Shown here piece by piece: positions 35,868 through 45,039 of a stretch of 64,000 bases of DNA (positions are counted from its first letter, which is position 1; the number at the start of each line of letters is the position of its first letter). Where the stretch lies: contig CM071931.1 of the NCBI GenBank assembly GCA_016081115.2, forward strand, positions 14,330,284-14,394,283, written 5' to 3'. A program made the position numbers and the translations under genes. The DNA comes from Rehmannia glutinosa. Lineage: Eukaryota > Streptophyta > Magnoliopsida > Lamiales > Orobanchaceae. The notes under the pieces are model-generated. The model searched no databases. It saw nothing but the letters and a program-made list of their open reading frames with translations, and was not told the DNA's origin.

Positions 35868-37442
35868 TGTAGGTCCCAAGGGGTGTGAGTGTAAGGTTTA
35901 GAAGGGGGTTGAATAAACCTTACAAACTTTTCGATTTAGTCCTTTTAAATCTCTGAGTTAATTCTACACATTTGTGTCCTGTGTCCTTGATGGACAGTCG
36001 AATTAGTCACTCAGTAGAGTTAATCTCTCAGCAGACTTGACCGAGTGTTGATAGAATAACTCATTTATTAAGATCGAATTAGCTCAATGCAGATTTTTTT
36101 TTTGGAGAAGACTTAACACCCTTGAATTTGGTTTAGTTATGATTTAGTCCTTGGTTTTAGTACTTAGAAATTATCAAGTGGATAGCAAATTTATCAGCCA
36201 GAATTAAACTTGAGTTAAAGTGCAAGAATTAAAATGCTAAAATGTAAATGACACGATAAGTTTTTATAGAGGTTCGAAGATGGGGTAATTCTTCTACTCC
36301 TCTCTTCTCCAACTCCTGGAGGAATCCACTAAGTATTGATCAAGATATACAGTGGTAACGAGTCCCGGATACAAGTCTTGATCACACACGGTGACTTGAT
36401 CCTTTGGGACTCGATCGGAGATGCCTTGGTCACACTGGCGGCTTCTCGTGAGACTCGGAACTTCTTCACGGGAGATTGCGCTTTGCAACTGACTCACTTG
36501 CTCAAGCTCTTTGGATTTGATCACGAAGCCCTCCAAAAACTCAAGACTGGTTCGACCTTGAATCTTCCTACAATTCTCCGCGGAATGTAGACCCCTTTTC
36601 TTCAAAAGTTTCCTCTTCAACTGATTGAGGTTATCTTTCCTTCACGGGTGAGTGTTGGATTGATTTCCTTCGTAGTGTAGACTTGAGAATTAATCTTGAA
36701 TGATCTTTGAGAATATTTCGATTGCGGTTCAAATGTTAGCTTGAATGTTTGTGGTTCAAGTAATCAAGGTCCTCTTCTCTCGAGTCATTCCTCGGCCTTT
36801 TATAGTGATCTTTCAAAAATCGCCCGTTGAAGAGATAGGCTTATTTTTTAAAGTCACTTGTGTCGTGGCTTGTCTTGTTGCGATCCTTGGAGTTGCCACT
36901 TCCTCGTATGAATTGTTCTTGACTTTCGAGTTCGACACGGTGTAGTACTTCCCATTGGTTTATTCCCTTGCACGCTCGGGATCGAGCACTTCGAGAAAGG
37001 TAGCATGGAGGTATTACTTGTTTAAGTAATTCTCTTGATTTACGTGCAACGGATCTCTTTCAATTATCTCGACTTGATTGCATTTCCTTGCTTTCCCCAG
37101 GTGACTTAGAGTCGACTTTCAATCATGGATGACTCTTTGTCACTTCATCTTGAGACTTGGCTATCTTGAGTTGACTTGATCGATACTTTACTCATTTGCA
37201 TCTCTTTTGCACCTTGATCGAGTTCCCGTCTTCTCTTCTTTGCCATACTGTTTGTCTCTTGCGTGCAGAGTCTTCCTTCTAGTCTCGATTTTGTCTTCTT
37301 GCATGTTTAGGCATAGGCGACTTAACTCGGCTTGACCAGCCCTATTTGTTACAATGCGGTTTACAACAAAAGAGGGGTGCCAACTTTCTATTCTAAGTTT
37401 TACATGACATTCATCAAAATCTAAACAATAAATTTCCCAACA
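35868..37442 (-). repeat. 5' LTR of copy C (1575 bp)
   Basis: On the plus strand it runs from TGTAGGTCCC to ...AAATTTCCCAACA. It matches the LTR of copy B and the left LTR of copy C. Its minus-strand start TGTTGGGAAATTT differs from TGTTAGGAATTTT in the other LTRs, a sign of independent change. Confidence 0.9.
36797..36804 (-). promoter_or_regulatory. TATA box in 5' LTR of copy C
   Basis: CTTTTATA on the plus strand is TATAAAAG on the minus strand, at the place matching 11398-11405 in copy B. Confidence 0.7.
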
Positions 37443-37723
37443 AGAAAGATGAATGATTTTTCATAGTAGTATGTTGAAGAAGAAGCGAGAGGTTTGTTAC
37501 GTGATTTTGTTTTGAGATTTGGAAGGATTGCGTGAATCCCATGAATACCGTGAATCCCATGAATATTGATTTGAGAGGATGACTACTTTACCTCTGTGTT
37601 TAATTAACAAGCTTGTAATTTGTAATTTTGCCTCTTAAATCGCAACCCTTGAAAAATTAGATATATTGCTAGGATTGGTCCATATGGACTTACCTTATGA
37701 GGTGGTCTCATATAACCCCAATC

Positions 37724-37775
<52 letters not shown>

Positions 37776-38060
37776 GAGGGGTTATATGAGACCACCTCAT
37801 AAAAAGAGTCATATGGACCAATCCTAGCCACATATCTATATTTTCTAATGGCTGTGATTTTAGAGCTAAAATTACAAATTAAATCTTCGAAAATAGAGGA
37901 GGGGTAAATTAGTAATCCTACAAAATTACCCAATATTTATGGGATTACATTCACATTATGATCACACAATCTCTCCAAATCTCACATCAAATTCAACGTG
38001 AACAATCTCATTCTCCTTCTTCTTCGAACAAATCTCGATCACCTTCTTCTTCGAACAAAT
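37443..38060. repeat. long inverted repeat centred on a (TA)n tract
   Basis: The arms 37443-37726 and 37773-38060 are imperfect reverse complements. The inner parts are very close: CATATGGAC, GAGGTGGTCTCATATAACCC on the left and its complement GGGTTATATGAGACCACCTC on the right; weaker matching continues through the CAATC(C/T)(T/C)TCCAAATCTCA words. The left arm ends where the LTR of copy C starts. It looks like two inverted copies of one element end sharing a (TA)n, or one hairpin element. Confidence 0.8.
37727..37772. repeat. (AT)n microsatellite
   Basis: Uninterrupted AT dinucleotides for about 46 bp, flanked symmetrically by CCCA and TGGG. Confidence 0.95.
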
Positions 38061-38122
38061 CTCGATCACCTTCTTCTTCGAACAAATCTCGTCACCTTCT
38101 TTGTCGAACAAATCTCGAGTCA
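38011..38122. repeat. 27-bp tandem repeat, about four units
   Basis: The unit CTTCTTCTTCGAACAAATCT plus CGATCAC is repeated, the last two units being imperfect. The minus-strand reading gives ICSKKKVIE repeated, which is a product of the array and not evidence for a gene. Confidence 0.9.
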
Positions 38123-38367
38123 CCTTTGCTTGTATAGAACACATGCAATCCTTCCAAATCTCATAGTAAATCAACGTGAACAATCATCCATCTTCTTTTT
38201 CAACGCGCATTGATCGCGGGAGAAATCATTCATCATTCTTCTTCAATGCACTATTGTGAAAAAAGTTGCGCATAATTCGCCCATAGTTGCTAGAGCTCGA
38301 CTTGATTCAAGTTTGCCTATGAAGATGTAATTTGTTGCTTTTGTAGATGTGTCATGGTGCTTTTATA

Positions 38368-38830
38368 TACCATTAACTACATAAGCAAGTCATAAACAAC
38401 AAACCCATACTACATAAGCAACAATCCTATACTACATAAGCAACAAATATACACTACGTATGCACCACGAATACATTAACTACATAAGCAAGTCATAGCA
38501 ACAAACCCATACTAAATAAGCAACAAACCTATACTACATAAGCAACGAATATACACTATGTATGCACCACGAATACATTAACTACATAAGCAAGTCATAA
38601 GCAACAAACTCATACTACAAAAGCAAAAGTCTACATAGTACATAAGCAACGAATATACACTACGTATGCACCACGAATACGTTAACTACATAAGCAAGTC
38701 ACATGCAACAAACCCATACTACATAAGCCTATACTACATAAGCGAAACGAATATACACTACACATGCATCACAAATACATTAACTACACAAGCAAGTCAT
38801 AAGCAACAACCCTATACTACATAAGCAATG
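38368..38830. repeat. about 105-bp tandem repeat, five units
   Basis: The phrase ATTAACTACATAAGCAAGTC begins units at about 38370, 38474, 38577, 38682 and 38780 (first and last slightly altered). Each unit also contains the words CATACTACATAAGCAAC and ATACACTACGTATGCACCAC, so it has an internal ACATAAGCAAC sub-repeat. The last units carry deletions. Confidence 0.88.
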
Positions 38831-39273
38831 AGAGAATTTTTTTTTGAAACCGAAACGCTGGAGAGAGAGTGTGCGTGAATAGTAGGTGAAATCGCGTGAA
38901 AAAGGAAATGAAATCTCAATAATCGATTCTATAATGCAAAATGACCACCCTACCCTTCTTAGTTCTTTGAAACAAAAAAATAAACATAAAAACCACCTAA
39001 AAATCTGGATCACCCAAAATTATTAATCTATGGTTAGAATGTGCCCTCATGGACTCACCCAAGTAGGAGACCTATTTGATCCATATCCTATATATATTAA
39101 TATTGTGTTATTTATAAATAATAGTATTCTGATTCGGCATCGAAATTGGCGGCTAGCCAGCTACGCATAAAATGTTGGGAACCCTAATTCATCAATTCCA
39201 TGTAACCAAATGAAGAAAATTACAGTTTCAAGAATCTCAAATTGAACCAGAAAAGCCGAAAATTGAATTTATT
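38831..39273. other. non-coding region upstream of the host gene
   Basis: It holds the right end of the Micron-like element to 39090 and then an AT-rich stretch. No gene is visible. A TATA-like TTATTTATAAATAATAG lies near 39110-39126, about 150 bp before the candidate first ATG; this could be the host promoter but is weak. Confidence 0.4.
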
Positions 39274-39321
39274 TATGGCCTCTTTTCGCAGAAGGCTCTC
39301 TCCATTTGGTTTTTCTCTTCC
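39274..39321 (+). CDS. candidate first exon (organelle-targeting-like N-terminus)
   Basis: ATG at 39274 gives MASFRRRLSPFGFSLP, an Arg/Ser-rich, acid-free stretch like a mitochondrial or plastid presequence, followed by a GT (CCG|GTACAG). The phase does not fit exon 2 with this donor; a GT 14 bp earlier would fit but is weak. Assignment rests on position and composition only. Confidence 0.3.
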
Positions 39322-39822
39322 GGTACAGCTGCCTATATAGGAATTTTTAAAGTTTAGTGCTTATTTTCCTTCAACTACATATGCCATTACATGTATGGAT
39401 TATCGGCGAAGAAGTGAAAGATTGTGTTTGTTTCATATATATGTATATATATTACGGTTTTTTTTCCTTTTCTGTTTTCTCTTTTTTCTCTATATAGATT
39501 AGTGTATGATGTATTTGTTAGTTTCTTAACTATTTTTCTTCTCGAAGGTCTTCTGGACTTGTTGAAGATCTTCTTTTAAACTCTCATTGTGTGCTTTCAT
39601 GAATTATGAAATATGACTTTGAGTTTTTATGTGTCTAGAAATGTGTGAAAAGGGGAAGTGACCGTGAATTTGGTGAATTGTTAAAATTGGGAATTTTGAA
39701 AAATCAATTGGAATTTAGTGAGTTGCTGGTTCTGGTTTTCGAGTCCACTTATTTTGTGCCAAATGCTGCCTGTTGCATTTTCTCATTGAATGGGTATTTT
39801 GTGCTTTTTGGGATTTGAACTC

Positions 39823-40930
39823 ATTTTTTTTTTTTTTTTTGAGAATGAAAGAAAATATGTTAATCAGAGGCTAAAGCCTCAGCAATAACAACGTCACGAA
39901 TAAGAGGGGGAGGATCTCCCCAATACGAGTCAGGGCACTCCGGAGAGAGCGCAAAACGAGCTACCGAATGCGCAACGGCATTAGCTATTCTAGGAATGTA
40001 CGAAAAGGAAATTACAGAAAAAGAACTACTAATAGCTAGGATGTCTTGAATAATTCCGCCAAGGTAGGATAAGTCCGGAGCCTTGTTTTTCAGTCCATTT
40101 ACGAGCGTAAGGCAGTCCGTTTCCAGCTGAATGTGGGACAGGTTCAAACGGCGAGCACTCCCCATAGCTTCACGGCACGCTAGTGCCTCTGCGATGTCAA
40201 CCGGGTATATAGTCGGATATCTCCTAGCAACAACTCCTTGGGCTTCTCCATTGTGATCTCGGAACACGACTCCTATTCCCGTTCCCTCCGCTTGAATCAC
40301 CGAAGCATCAATATTGATTTTTATCATCCCTGCATCTGGCTTTCTCCATTTTTCATGCGGATTTCTCGTGGCTTGGGCTCTGTTTCCAATGGCTGAGTGA
40401 AATGCTTCCTGATATGAATGTAAACATCTTAGAGCAATATTAAAGCACTCATTGGGTGGGATTTCTTTACCTTGAAAGTTCAACATATTTCTAGAATGCC
40501 ATAATGTCCATAACAACACAGCAAATAGCTCCTCAACCTCCCTCTGTTCAATTTTTGCTATCTCCATTATCAAATCGGTTATGGATGCTGTGGAGATTTC
40601 CGTCAACTTTTCCAATCTCAAAGGTGATGCTTGCCAATAGAATCTACTCCAAGAACAGTCCCGAAGAGCATGCTCAATCGTTTCCTCCGCCATTCCGCAT
40701 CTCCCACAAATTGGACTTATTGCAACCTTTCGACTATTAAGGCCTACTTTAACCGGGAGGATACCATGTGCGACCTTCCATAAGAAAATCCGTACCTTCG
40801 GCGGTATATTAAGGCGCCAAATCCAGTCCCACAACTTTAATGGGTCTCCGGAATGTGACGGGGTAAATGAGTGATATGTAGGTAATAGATTGTTTTGAAA
40901 GATCCTGGCATTGGATGATGCATAGCTCTA
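39823..40930 (-). mobile_element. 5'-truncated LINE in intron 1 of the host gene
   Basis: On the minus strand the element ends in a poly(A) tail (poly(T) at 39823-39840 on plus) after a reverse-transcriptase-associated zinc-finger and RNase H ORF. The minus-strand coding frame is open from about 40930, with SNARIFQNNLLPTYHSFTP upstream of the first Met; the RT domain is missing, typical of 5' truncation on insertion. No target-site duplication could be matched. Confidence 0.82.
39860..40834 (-). CDS. zf-RVT and RNase H protein of the LINE (324 aa, intact)
   Basis: Residues 1-75 form the zf-RVT domain: WDWIWRLNIPPKVRIFLWKV, then a Cys-X2-Cys...His...Cys set in CGRCGMAEETIEHALRDCSW. Residues about 165-300 form an RVT_3 type RNase H with the catalytic acidic residues in KINIDAS, AEALACREA, ETDCLTLV and ANAVAHSVA. 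In plant L1-type LINEs this domain follows reverse transcriptase and helps remove RNA from the hybrid. The frame has no stop, the best preserved mobile-element ORF in the window, but the RT part is lost, so it is not autonomous. Confidence 0.85.
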   Translation of the reverse strand: MWDWIWRLNIPPKVRIFLWKVAHGILPVKVGLNSRKVAISPICGRCGMAEETIEHALRDCSWSRFYWQASPLRLEKLTEISTASITDLIMEIAKIEQREVEELFAVLLWTLWHSRNMLNFQGKEIPPNECFNIALRCLHSYQEAFHSAIGNRAQATRNPHEKWRKPDAGMIKINIDASVIQAEGTGIGVVFRDHNGEAQGVVARRYPTIYPVDIAEALACREAMGSARRLNLSHIQLETDCLTLVNGLKNKAPDLSYLGGIIQDILAISSSFSVISFSYIPRIANAVAHSVARFALSPECPDSYWGDPPPLIRDVVIAEALASD

Positions 40931-41002
40931 AAAGGGAAATATTATTTCATTGAAAAGAAGAAGAACTGTTTATTTCATTGAATATTATTTTGAAATTCTT
41001 AG

Positions 41003-41200
41003 GGGTTGGAAGAAACATTCTCCGTAAATTTAGCTCAGTTATCACGACAGCGCAAAGAGTGCTGAAATTTGACGAAAAGGAAGGAAACCTGATTTTAGAG
41101 GATGAAATTGCCAAGATTCGGCATGTTTTTAATACTGTGAAGGAGAGGTTTCTCAAATTACCGGATGCGTTGCAAGAAATTCCTAAAACAGGTCCTAAAG
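41003..41200 (+). CDS. exon 2 of the 5'-nucleotidase-domain gene
   Basis: It follows an AG at 41001-41002 and is open: VGRNILRKFSSVITTAQRVL ... EDEIAKIRHVFNTVKERFLK LPDALQEIPKTGPKG, ending at a GT (AAAG|GTTAC). The segment sits just before the block that leads into the HAD motif in this family (PKG...VNKNLRLDN). It has no stop and strongly coding-like composition. Confidence 0.6.
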
Positions 41201-41280
41201 GTTACAAGCATTTCTTTTTTGTTTCATTTAATTGAAAAGTCAACTTCTGCTGGGATAATTTGTTATATTGACATTTTAAG

Positions 41281-41411
41281 CATACATGTCAATAAGAACT
41301 TAAGATTGGACAATATACGAGTGTTCGGGTTTGACTATGACTACACATTAGCGCTCTACCAATTTACAAAGCTTAATATATGATCTTGTCAAAGAGTATT
41401 TGGTTAGTGAG
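41281..41411 (+). CDS. exon 3, HAD catalytic motif, with a frame break
   Basis: After TTTTAAG at 41280 the exon reads IHVNKNLRLDNIRVFGFDYD and then YTLALY. The Asp residues of FDYDYT are the expected nucleophile and acid/base. At about 41360 the frame shifts by one, after which SLIYDLVKEYLVSE is read. The exon end is unclear; GT sites lie at 41402 and 41406. Splice phases with exon 2 are also off by one. Confidence 0.75.
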
Positions 41412-41534
41412 ATATGTTCAGAATGTTTCTGTAGAGAAGATTTTAATATGCATCAAGTTCATTCTGTCCACAACTTGGGCAGAAACACATAGCAGTTTAT
41501 ATCTTTGTTTTTTGTTGTGCGCTTTTTAGCTTAG

Positions 41535-41679
41535 ATATCCTGATAGTTGCTTGGAATTCAAATATGATAATTCATTTCCAATAAGAGGGCTTTATTATGA
41601 CAAGTCAAAAGGATGTCTGATGAAGCTGGATTTTTTTGGATCAATCGAGCCTGATGGATGCTATTTTGGCAGGCGCAAG
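41535..41679 (+). CDS. exon 4 of the 5'-nucleotidase-domain gene
   Basis: Between an acceptor (GCTTAG) and a donor (CGCAAG|GTATATG) the exon reads YPDSCLEFKYDNSFPIRGLY, then YDKSKGCLMKLDFFGSIEPD, then GCYFGRRK, without a stop. This block is a strongly conserved part of the NT5DC family. Confidence 0.88.
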
Positions 41680-42391
41680 GTATATGTAACTTTCTCTCTT
41701 TTGAATGTTTTAATTTCTAATTCCTTACAAAACATATACTGCTGGATCAAATATTTCTCTATTCTCTTTCTGGAATTAATCAGAAGATTAATCTTAGTTC
41801 AGCTGTAAAATAATAATACCATGACAACGTGAAAAATGCTTTGGAACATGGTTATGTGTGCGTTCGGAAGGGTGCAAACAATTTCATGGAATCACTTTGC
41901 ACGAACAATTCTGATAAATTACATAACCAACCACTTAATAAAGTTAATTTTACATTATATAATGTTTATATTGGTGAAGTATAACGTGAGCTAAATAATT
42001 AACGACAGAGCTAACAGCCCTATGCAGTTCTTTTCATGGAAAGTCATGACAAGTTAAAAACCAAGCACTTAAATAAAAATAATTCTTCGTAATATCATGT
42101 TTTACTGCAAATTTGAAAGATTCTGATTTAACATTTCTTACTAAACTCTGAATTTTAGTCGTGTCATCGTTCACTGTTGCTGTCATATTATGTCTAAAGA
42201 TTTGAACTTTATAATATATCTTTCAGTTTAACAACTTTCAGTGAAATAATGCTGCAGAAGAAATGTGATACCTTTTTGAGAGCATGCAACCCACATATCA
42301 AACATCCCCGTTTGTCCCCCACGGCCCACCTATCCGAGCCACATAAATGGATTGTAGAAAGGAAAGTTTGTGGGTGCTGAACAGTTTGTGG
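41680..42391 (+). other. intron sequence left of the copia insertion
   Basis: AT-rich intronic sequence without a supported gene or exon. Nothing else is recognisable. Confidence 0.5.
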
Positions 42392-42821
42392 GCCCAATAG
42401 CGCCGGGCCGCCCGGCCCAAGCCCAGATCCCAGGCCCAGGCCCAAGCCCTGGCCCAGGCCGGGCCGGGCGGGCGCGTCTTGTGGCGTCTTGTGGCGTGTG
42501 GCCCACTTGTGTTATAGTTTATACAACATATAACACCTAAGTAAATAAACTAGGATAAACATTGATTTGTATTCCATGTGTGGGAGAAGGCAAAAACCTT
42601 TCATTTCCCTTTACATAATCTTTACATAATGCCCATTTATGTGGCTACCTTCGTGTATTAATTTCTCACTCACCGAAATTCGGTTTGAGAAATAAAAATA
42701 CTACGAACATCTACTCGGAGAACGTAGATTAATAATATATAATTTAATTCCTCCGAATTAAATTTTTAGCCACCGAAAAATTGGTTCGACACCCACTTTA
42801 TCAAAACCAAAATTTCCAACA
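42392..42821 (-). repeat. 3' LTR of element D (partial, about 430 bp)
   Basis: Matches 47894-48310 (CCCAATAG..CCGGGCC onward, CACTTGTGTTATAG, TTTACATAATGCCC, AAAATTTCCAACA). On the minus strand it starts TGTTGGAAATTTTGG, after GTGAGGGAT, which serves as polypurine tract (42822-42832). Left of 42392 the match to the right LTR stops. Confidence 0.85.
42405..42475. repeat. GGCCC-rich block in the LTR of element D
   Basis: A low-complexity run of GGCCC/GCCCA/CCGGG words, also present in shorter form at 47905-47955. The Gly/Pro ORF that can be read here is a composition effect. Confidence 0.8.
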
Positions 42822-43379
42822 ATCCCTCACATGAGTGGAAATTAATGTATGCATGAATGCGGAACACGCAAAACCGATCCTCAAGAGACAATATTGTATT
42901 CGGAAAGGTAGCTTATGGCTTTGAACCTTGATGAGTCAATACCATCGGGTACATCTTTGGCGGCTTAGTGGGACGAACGCCTTGAACTATTCCTCCACGG
43001 TGTATACCGAGTCAGTGTGATATTAACAATAAGGTCTCAACACCTTCTGTTCTCACGTTTTGTGTCCGTTTCGCCATGGACACCACTTTGGATTCATAAG
43101 TGTTACTTTGAAGCGGCCCGCACTTCTTACTTATATAGGTGATCTCCTATCCGAGTATCTGCCATACTCAACCTCAACGAGGTGTAGGAATCATTAAAAG
43201 TCAAATGGCTTAGCCTCACCACAACTTTGCGGTGTTTCAACACTTCGTATTGCTTTCTAGGGATGGTTATAACATTGTTTCCAAGTGTTACAACATAACC
43301 TTCATAGTTTAGTTTTCCCGTTGAACCAAGTTTTGGGATCTCCGATCATCATGGTTGGGTTACCACTATGATGGTTATT

Positions 43380-43940
43380 TTTACTTTGTGGACTTTAAGC
43401 CCATTCCTCTAGCAATTTACCTAATTGATCTCGATTGATCCTTTCACAAAGGATCGCAAATTGTCTTTTGACTTTACGTAGTCAATTGACATCACACCAT
43501 TTGAGATCAATTGTCTAACGGTATTGTGTCTCGGCGGATATGTCAGACTTACCGTTATACATATTGCTCTGTGCCCTTCTTTATAGCCGCTTGGCTATCA
43601 CGGTGAATCATCACGGAAGGCACGAGCTTCCTCCAACATGAAATATCTTCCAAAAAGTTTGAAGCCACTCTTTGCTTTACCGACTTTATCCAAAGCTATA
43701 AACTCGATTCCATGGTGGACCGAGCTATACATATTTTAGCCGTGGACTTCCACGATACCGCACCACCTCCAATGGTGAATATGTATCCACTAGTTGAATA
43801 AGAATCTTTCGAATCAAATCCAACTAGCATCACTATATCCTTCAAGTACAATTTGGATATCTTGAGTAGTATAGCCCATAATCCAAGGTATACTTCAAGT
43901 ATTTTAACACCCTGGTTAATGCTTTCCAATGCTCATGGCC
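43380..43940 (-). pseudogene. RNase H of element D
   Basis: 43929-43696 reads SYSTSGYIFTIGGGAVSWKS and IARSTMESS, the conserved RNase H core. Later DNA at 43560-43620 encodes DSQAAIKK and 43400-43500 encodes a DYVKSKDN stretch, in other frames. The region 42833-43379 is 3' untranslated. Confidence 0.75.
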
Positions 43941-44289
43941 TGGATTGCTCGTGAACCTACTCAACATATTTACGGGGTATGTCAAGTCCGGGCGTGTACA
44001 ATTTGTGATGTACATCAAGCGCTATTATACGTGAGTATTCCATCGAGCCATTTGGTTCTTTTATTAGCAACCAGATTTATACTTAAATCAATGGGCTCTT
44101 TGACGGTGAATGTCAAAAGCATTGAATTTCTTGAGCACTTTCTCCACATAGAGGATTGTGACAAGATAATTCCATCGGGAGTTCTCACGATTTTTATCCC
44201 AAGGATTACATCGGACCCCCATATCCTTCATGTCAAAGTTCCTCTTTAACATTCTTTTAGTCTCCATGATAGTATCATGACTCGCCCAT

Positions 44290-44800
44290 GATTAACAAAT
44301 CGTCACGTATAGACAAACTATGACAAATGCTTCTGATGTCCCTTTGACATATACGCATTTATCACACTCGTTGATTTTAAATCCATTTGACAACATTGTA
44401 TTGTCAAACTTAAGATGCCATTGTTTTGGAGCTTGTTTCAGTCCGTACAAGGATCTTATTAACTTGAACACCTTCTTTTCTTGGACCGGGTGCAACAAAC
44501 CCTTCAGGTTGTTCCATGTAGATTTCAAAGATCTATCTCTCCATTCGTAAACGCCGTCTTGACATCCATCTGATGAATCTCTAGATTGTGCAAGGCAGCA
44601 ATCGCGAGAAGCACCCGAATAGACGCAATCCTCGTTACTGGAGAATAGGTATCAAAGAAGTCATATCCTTCTTTTTGTTTAAAGCCTTTGGCTACAAGCC
44701 GTGCTTTATACTTATCAATAGTTCCATCTGCTTTATACTTCTTCTTTAGGATCCATTTACATCCTAAAGGTTTATGACCACAGGAGATCAACCAACTCCC
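44290..44800 (-). pseudogene. reverse transcriptase of element D
   Basis: 44791-44525 reads GCKWILKKKYKADGTIDKYK, ARLVAKGFKQKEGYDFFDTY and HNLEIHQMDVKTAFTNGEID. 44528-44292 reads KVFKLIRSLYGLKQAPKQWH and IVCLYVTIC. The catalytic YVDD is not in frame: a base appears to be missing after YV at about 44307. The two pieces are in different frames. Confidence 0.82.
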
Positions 44801-45039
44801 AGTATGGTTTTGCGAGAATGGACTCGATTTAACTATTGATAGCTTCTTGCCGTGAGCGGAGCATCCGGACTACTTAGAGCCTCTTTAATCGAGTTTGGCT
44901 CACCATCTAACATAAATGTTATGTAATTTGGGCCAAAAGACTTAGCCGTCTTAGACCTCTTATCTGCGTCTCGATTCTTCACTAATAGGTGTTGAACCAC
45001 TTGCGTTTCATGAGTTCTTTTATTAGTACTCACTTCTAA

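Larger units (their letters stand above)
23479..37442 (-). mobile_element. Sirevirus-like Ty1/copia element, copy C (both LTRs, about 14 kb)
   Basis: Read on the minus strand, this copy has a 5' LTR (37442-35868), primer-binding site, gag, protease, integrase, RT, RNase H, extra gene region, polypurine tract and 3' LTR (24988-23479). It is the only copy here with two full LTRs. The two LTRs differ at many sites, so insertion was not recent. The 5 bp outside the ends (CAAGT left, AGAAA right) do not match, so no target-site duplication is visible. The coding parts are frame-broken. Confidence 0.87.
37773..39090. mobile_element. Micron-like non-autonomous element between TA tracts
   Basis: The left end (ATTGGGAGGGGTTATATGAG...ATGGACCAATCCTAGCC) and the reverse complement of the right end (39090 backwards: AGGATATGGATCAAATAGGT...CATTCTAACCATAG) show the same order of short words. 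Both ends abut TA runs (37727-37772 and about 39089-39097). Elements of the rice Micron type are known to sit in TA microsatellites; the assignment here is by analogy. The interior holds two tandem arrays and no supported gene. Confidence 0.45.

Noticed and set aside
23474..37447. 5-bp target duplication of copy C
   Set aside because: CAAGT and AGAAA do not match.
37604..37933. 109-codon minus-strand ORF
   Set aside because: It runs through the AT microsatellite (Ile-Tyr repeats) and both hairpin arms; a composition effect.
37962..38183. 73-codon minus-strand ORF with ICSKKKVIE repeats
   Set aside because: It is generated by the 27-bp tandem array and has no other support.
39800..40960. Target-site duplication of the LINE
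   Set aside because: Words such as GGGATTTGAACTCA on the left have only weak resemblance on the right; no exact match.
42209..42445. Gly/Pro/Leu-rich minus-strand ORF
   Set aside because: It arises from the GGCCC-rich LTR block.
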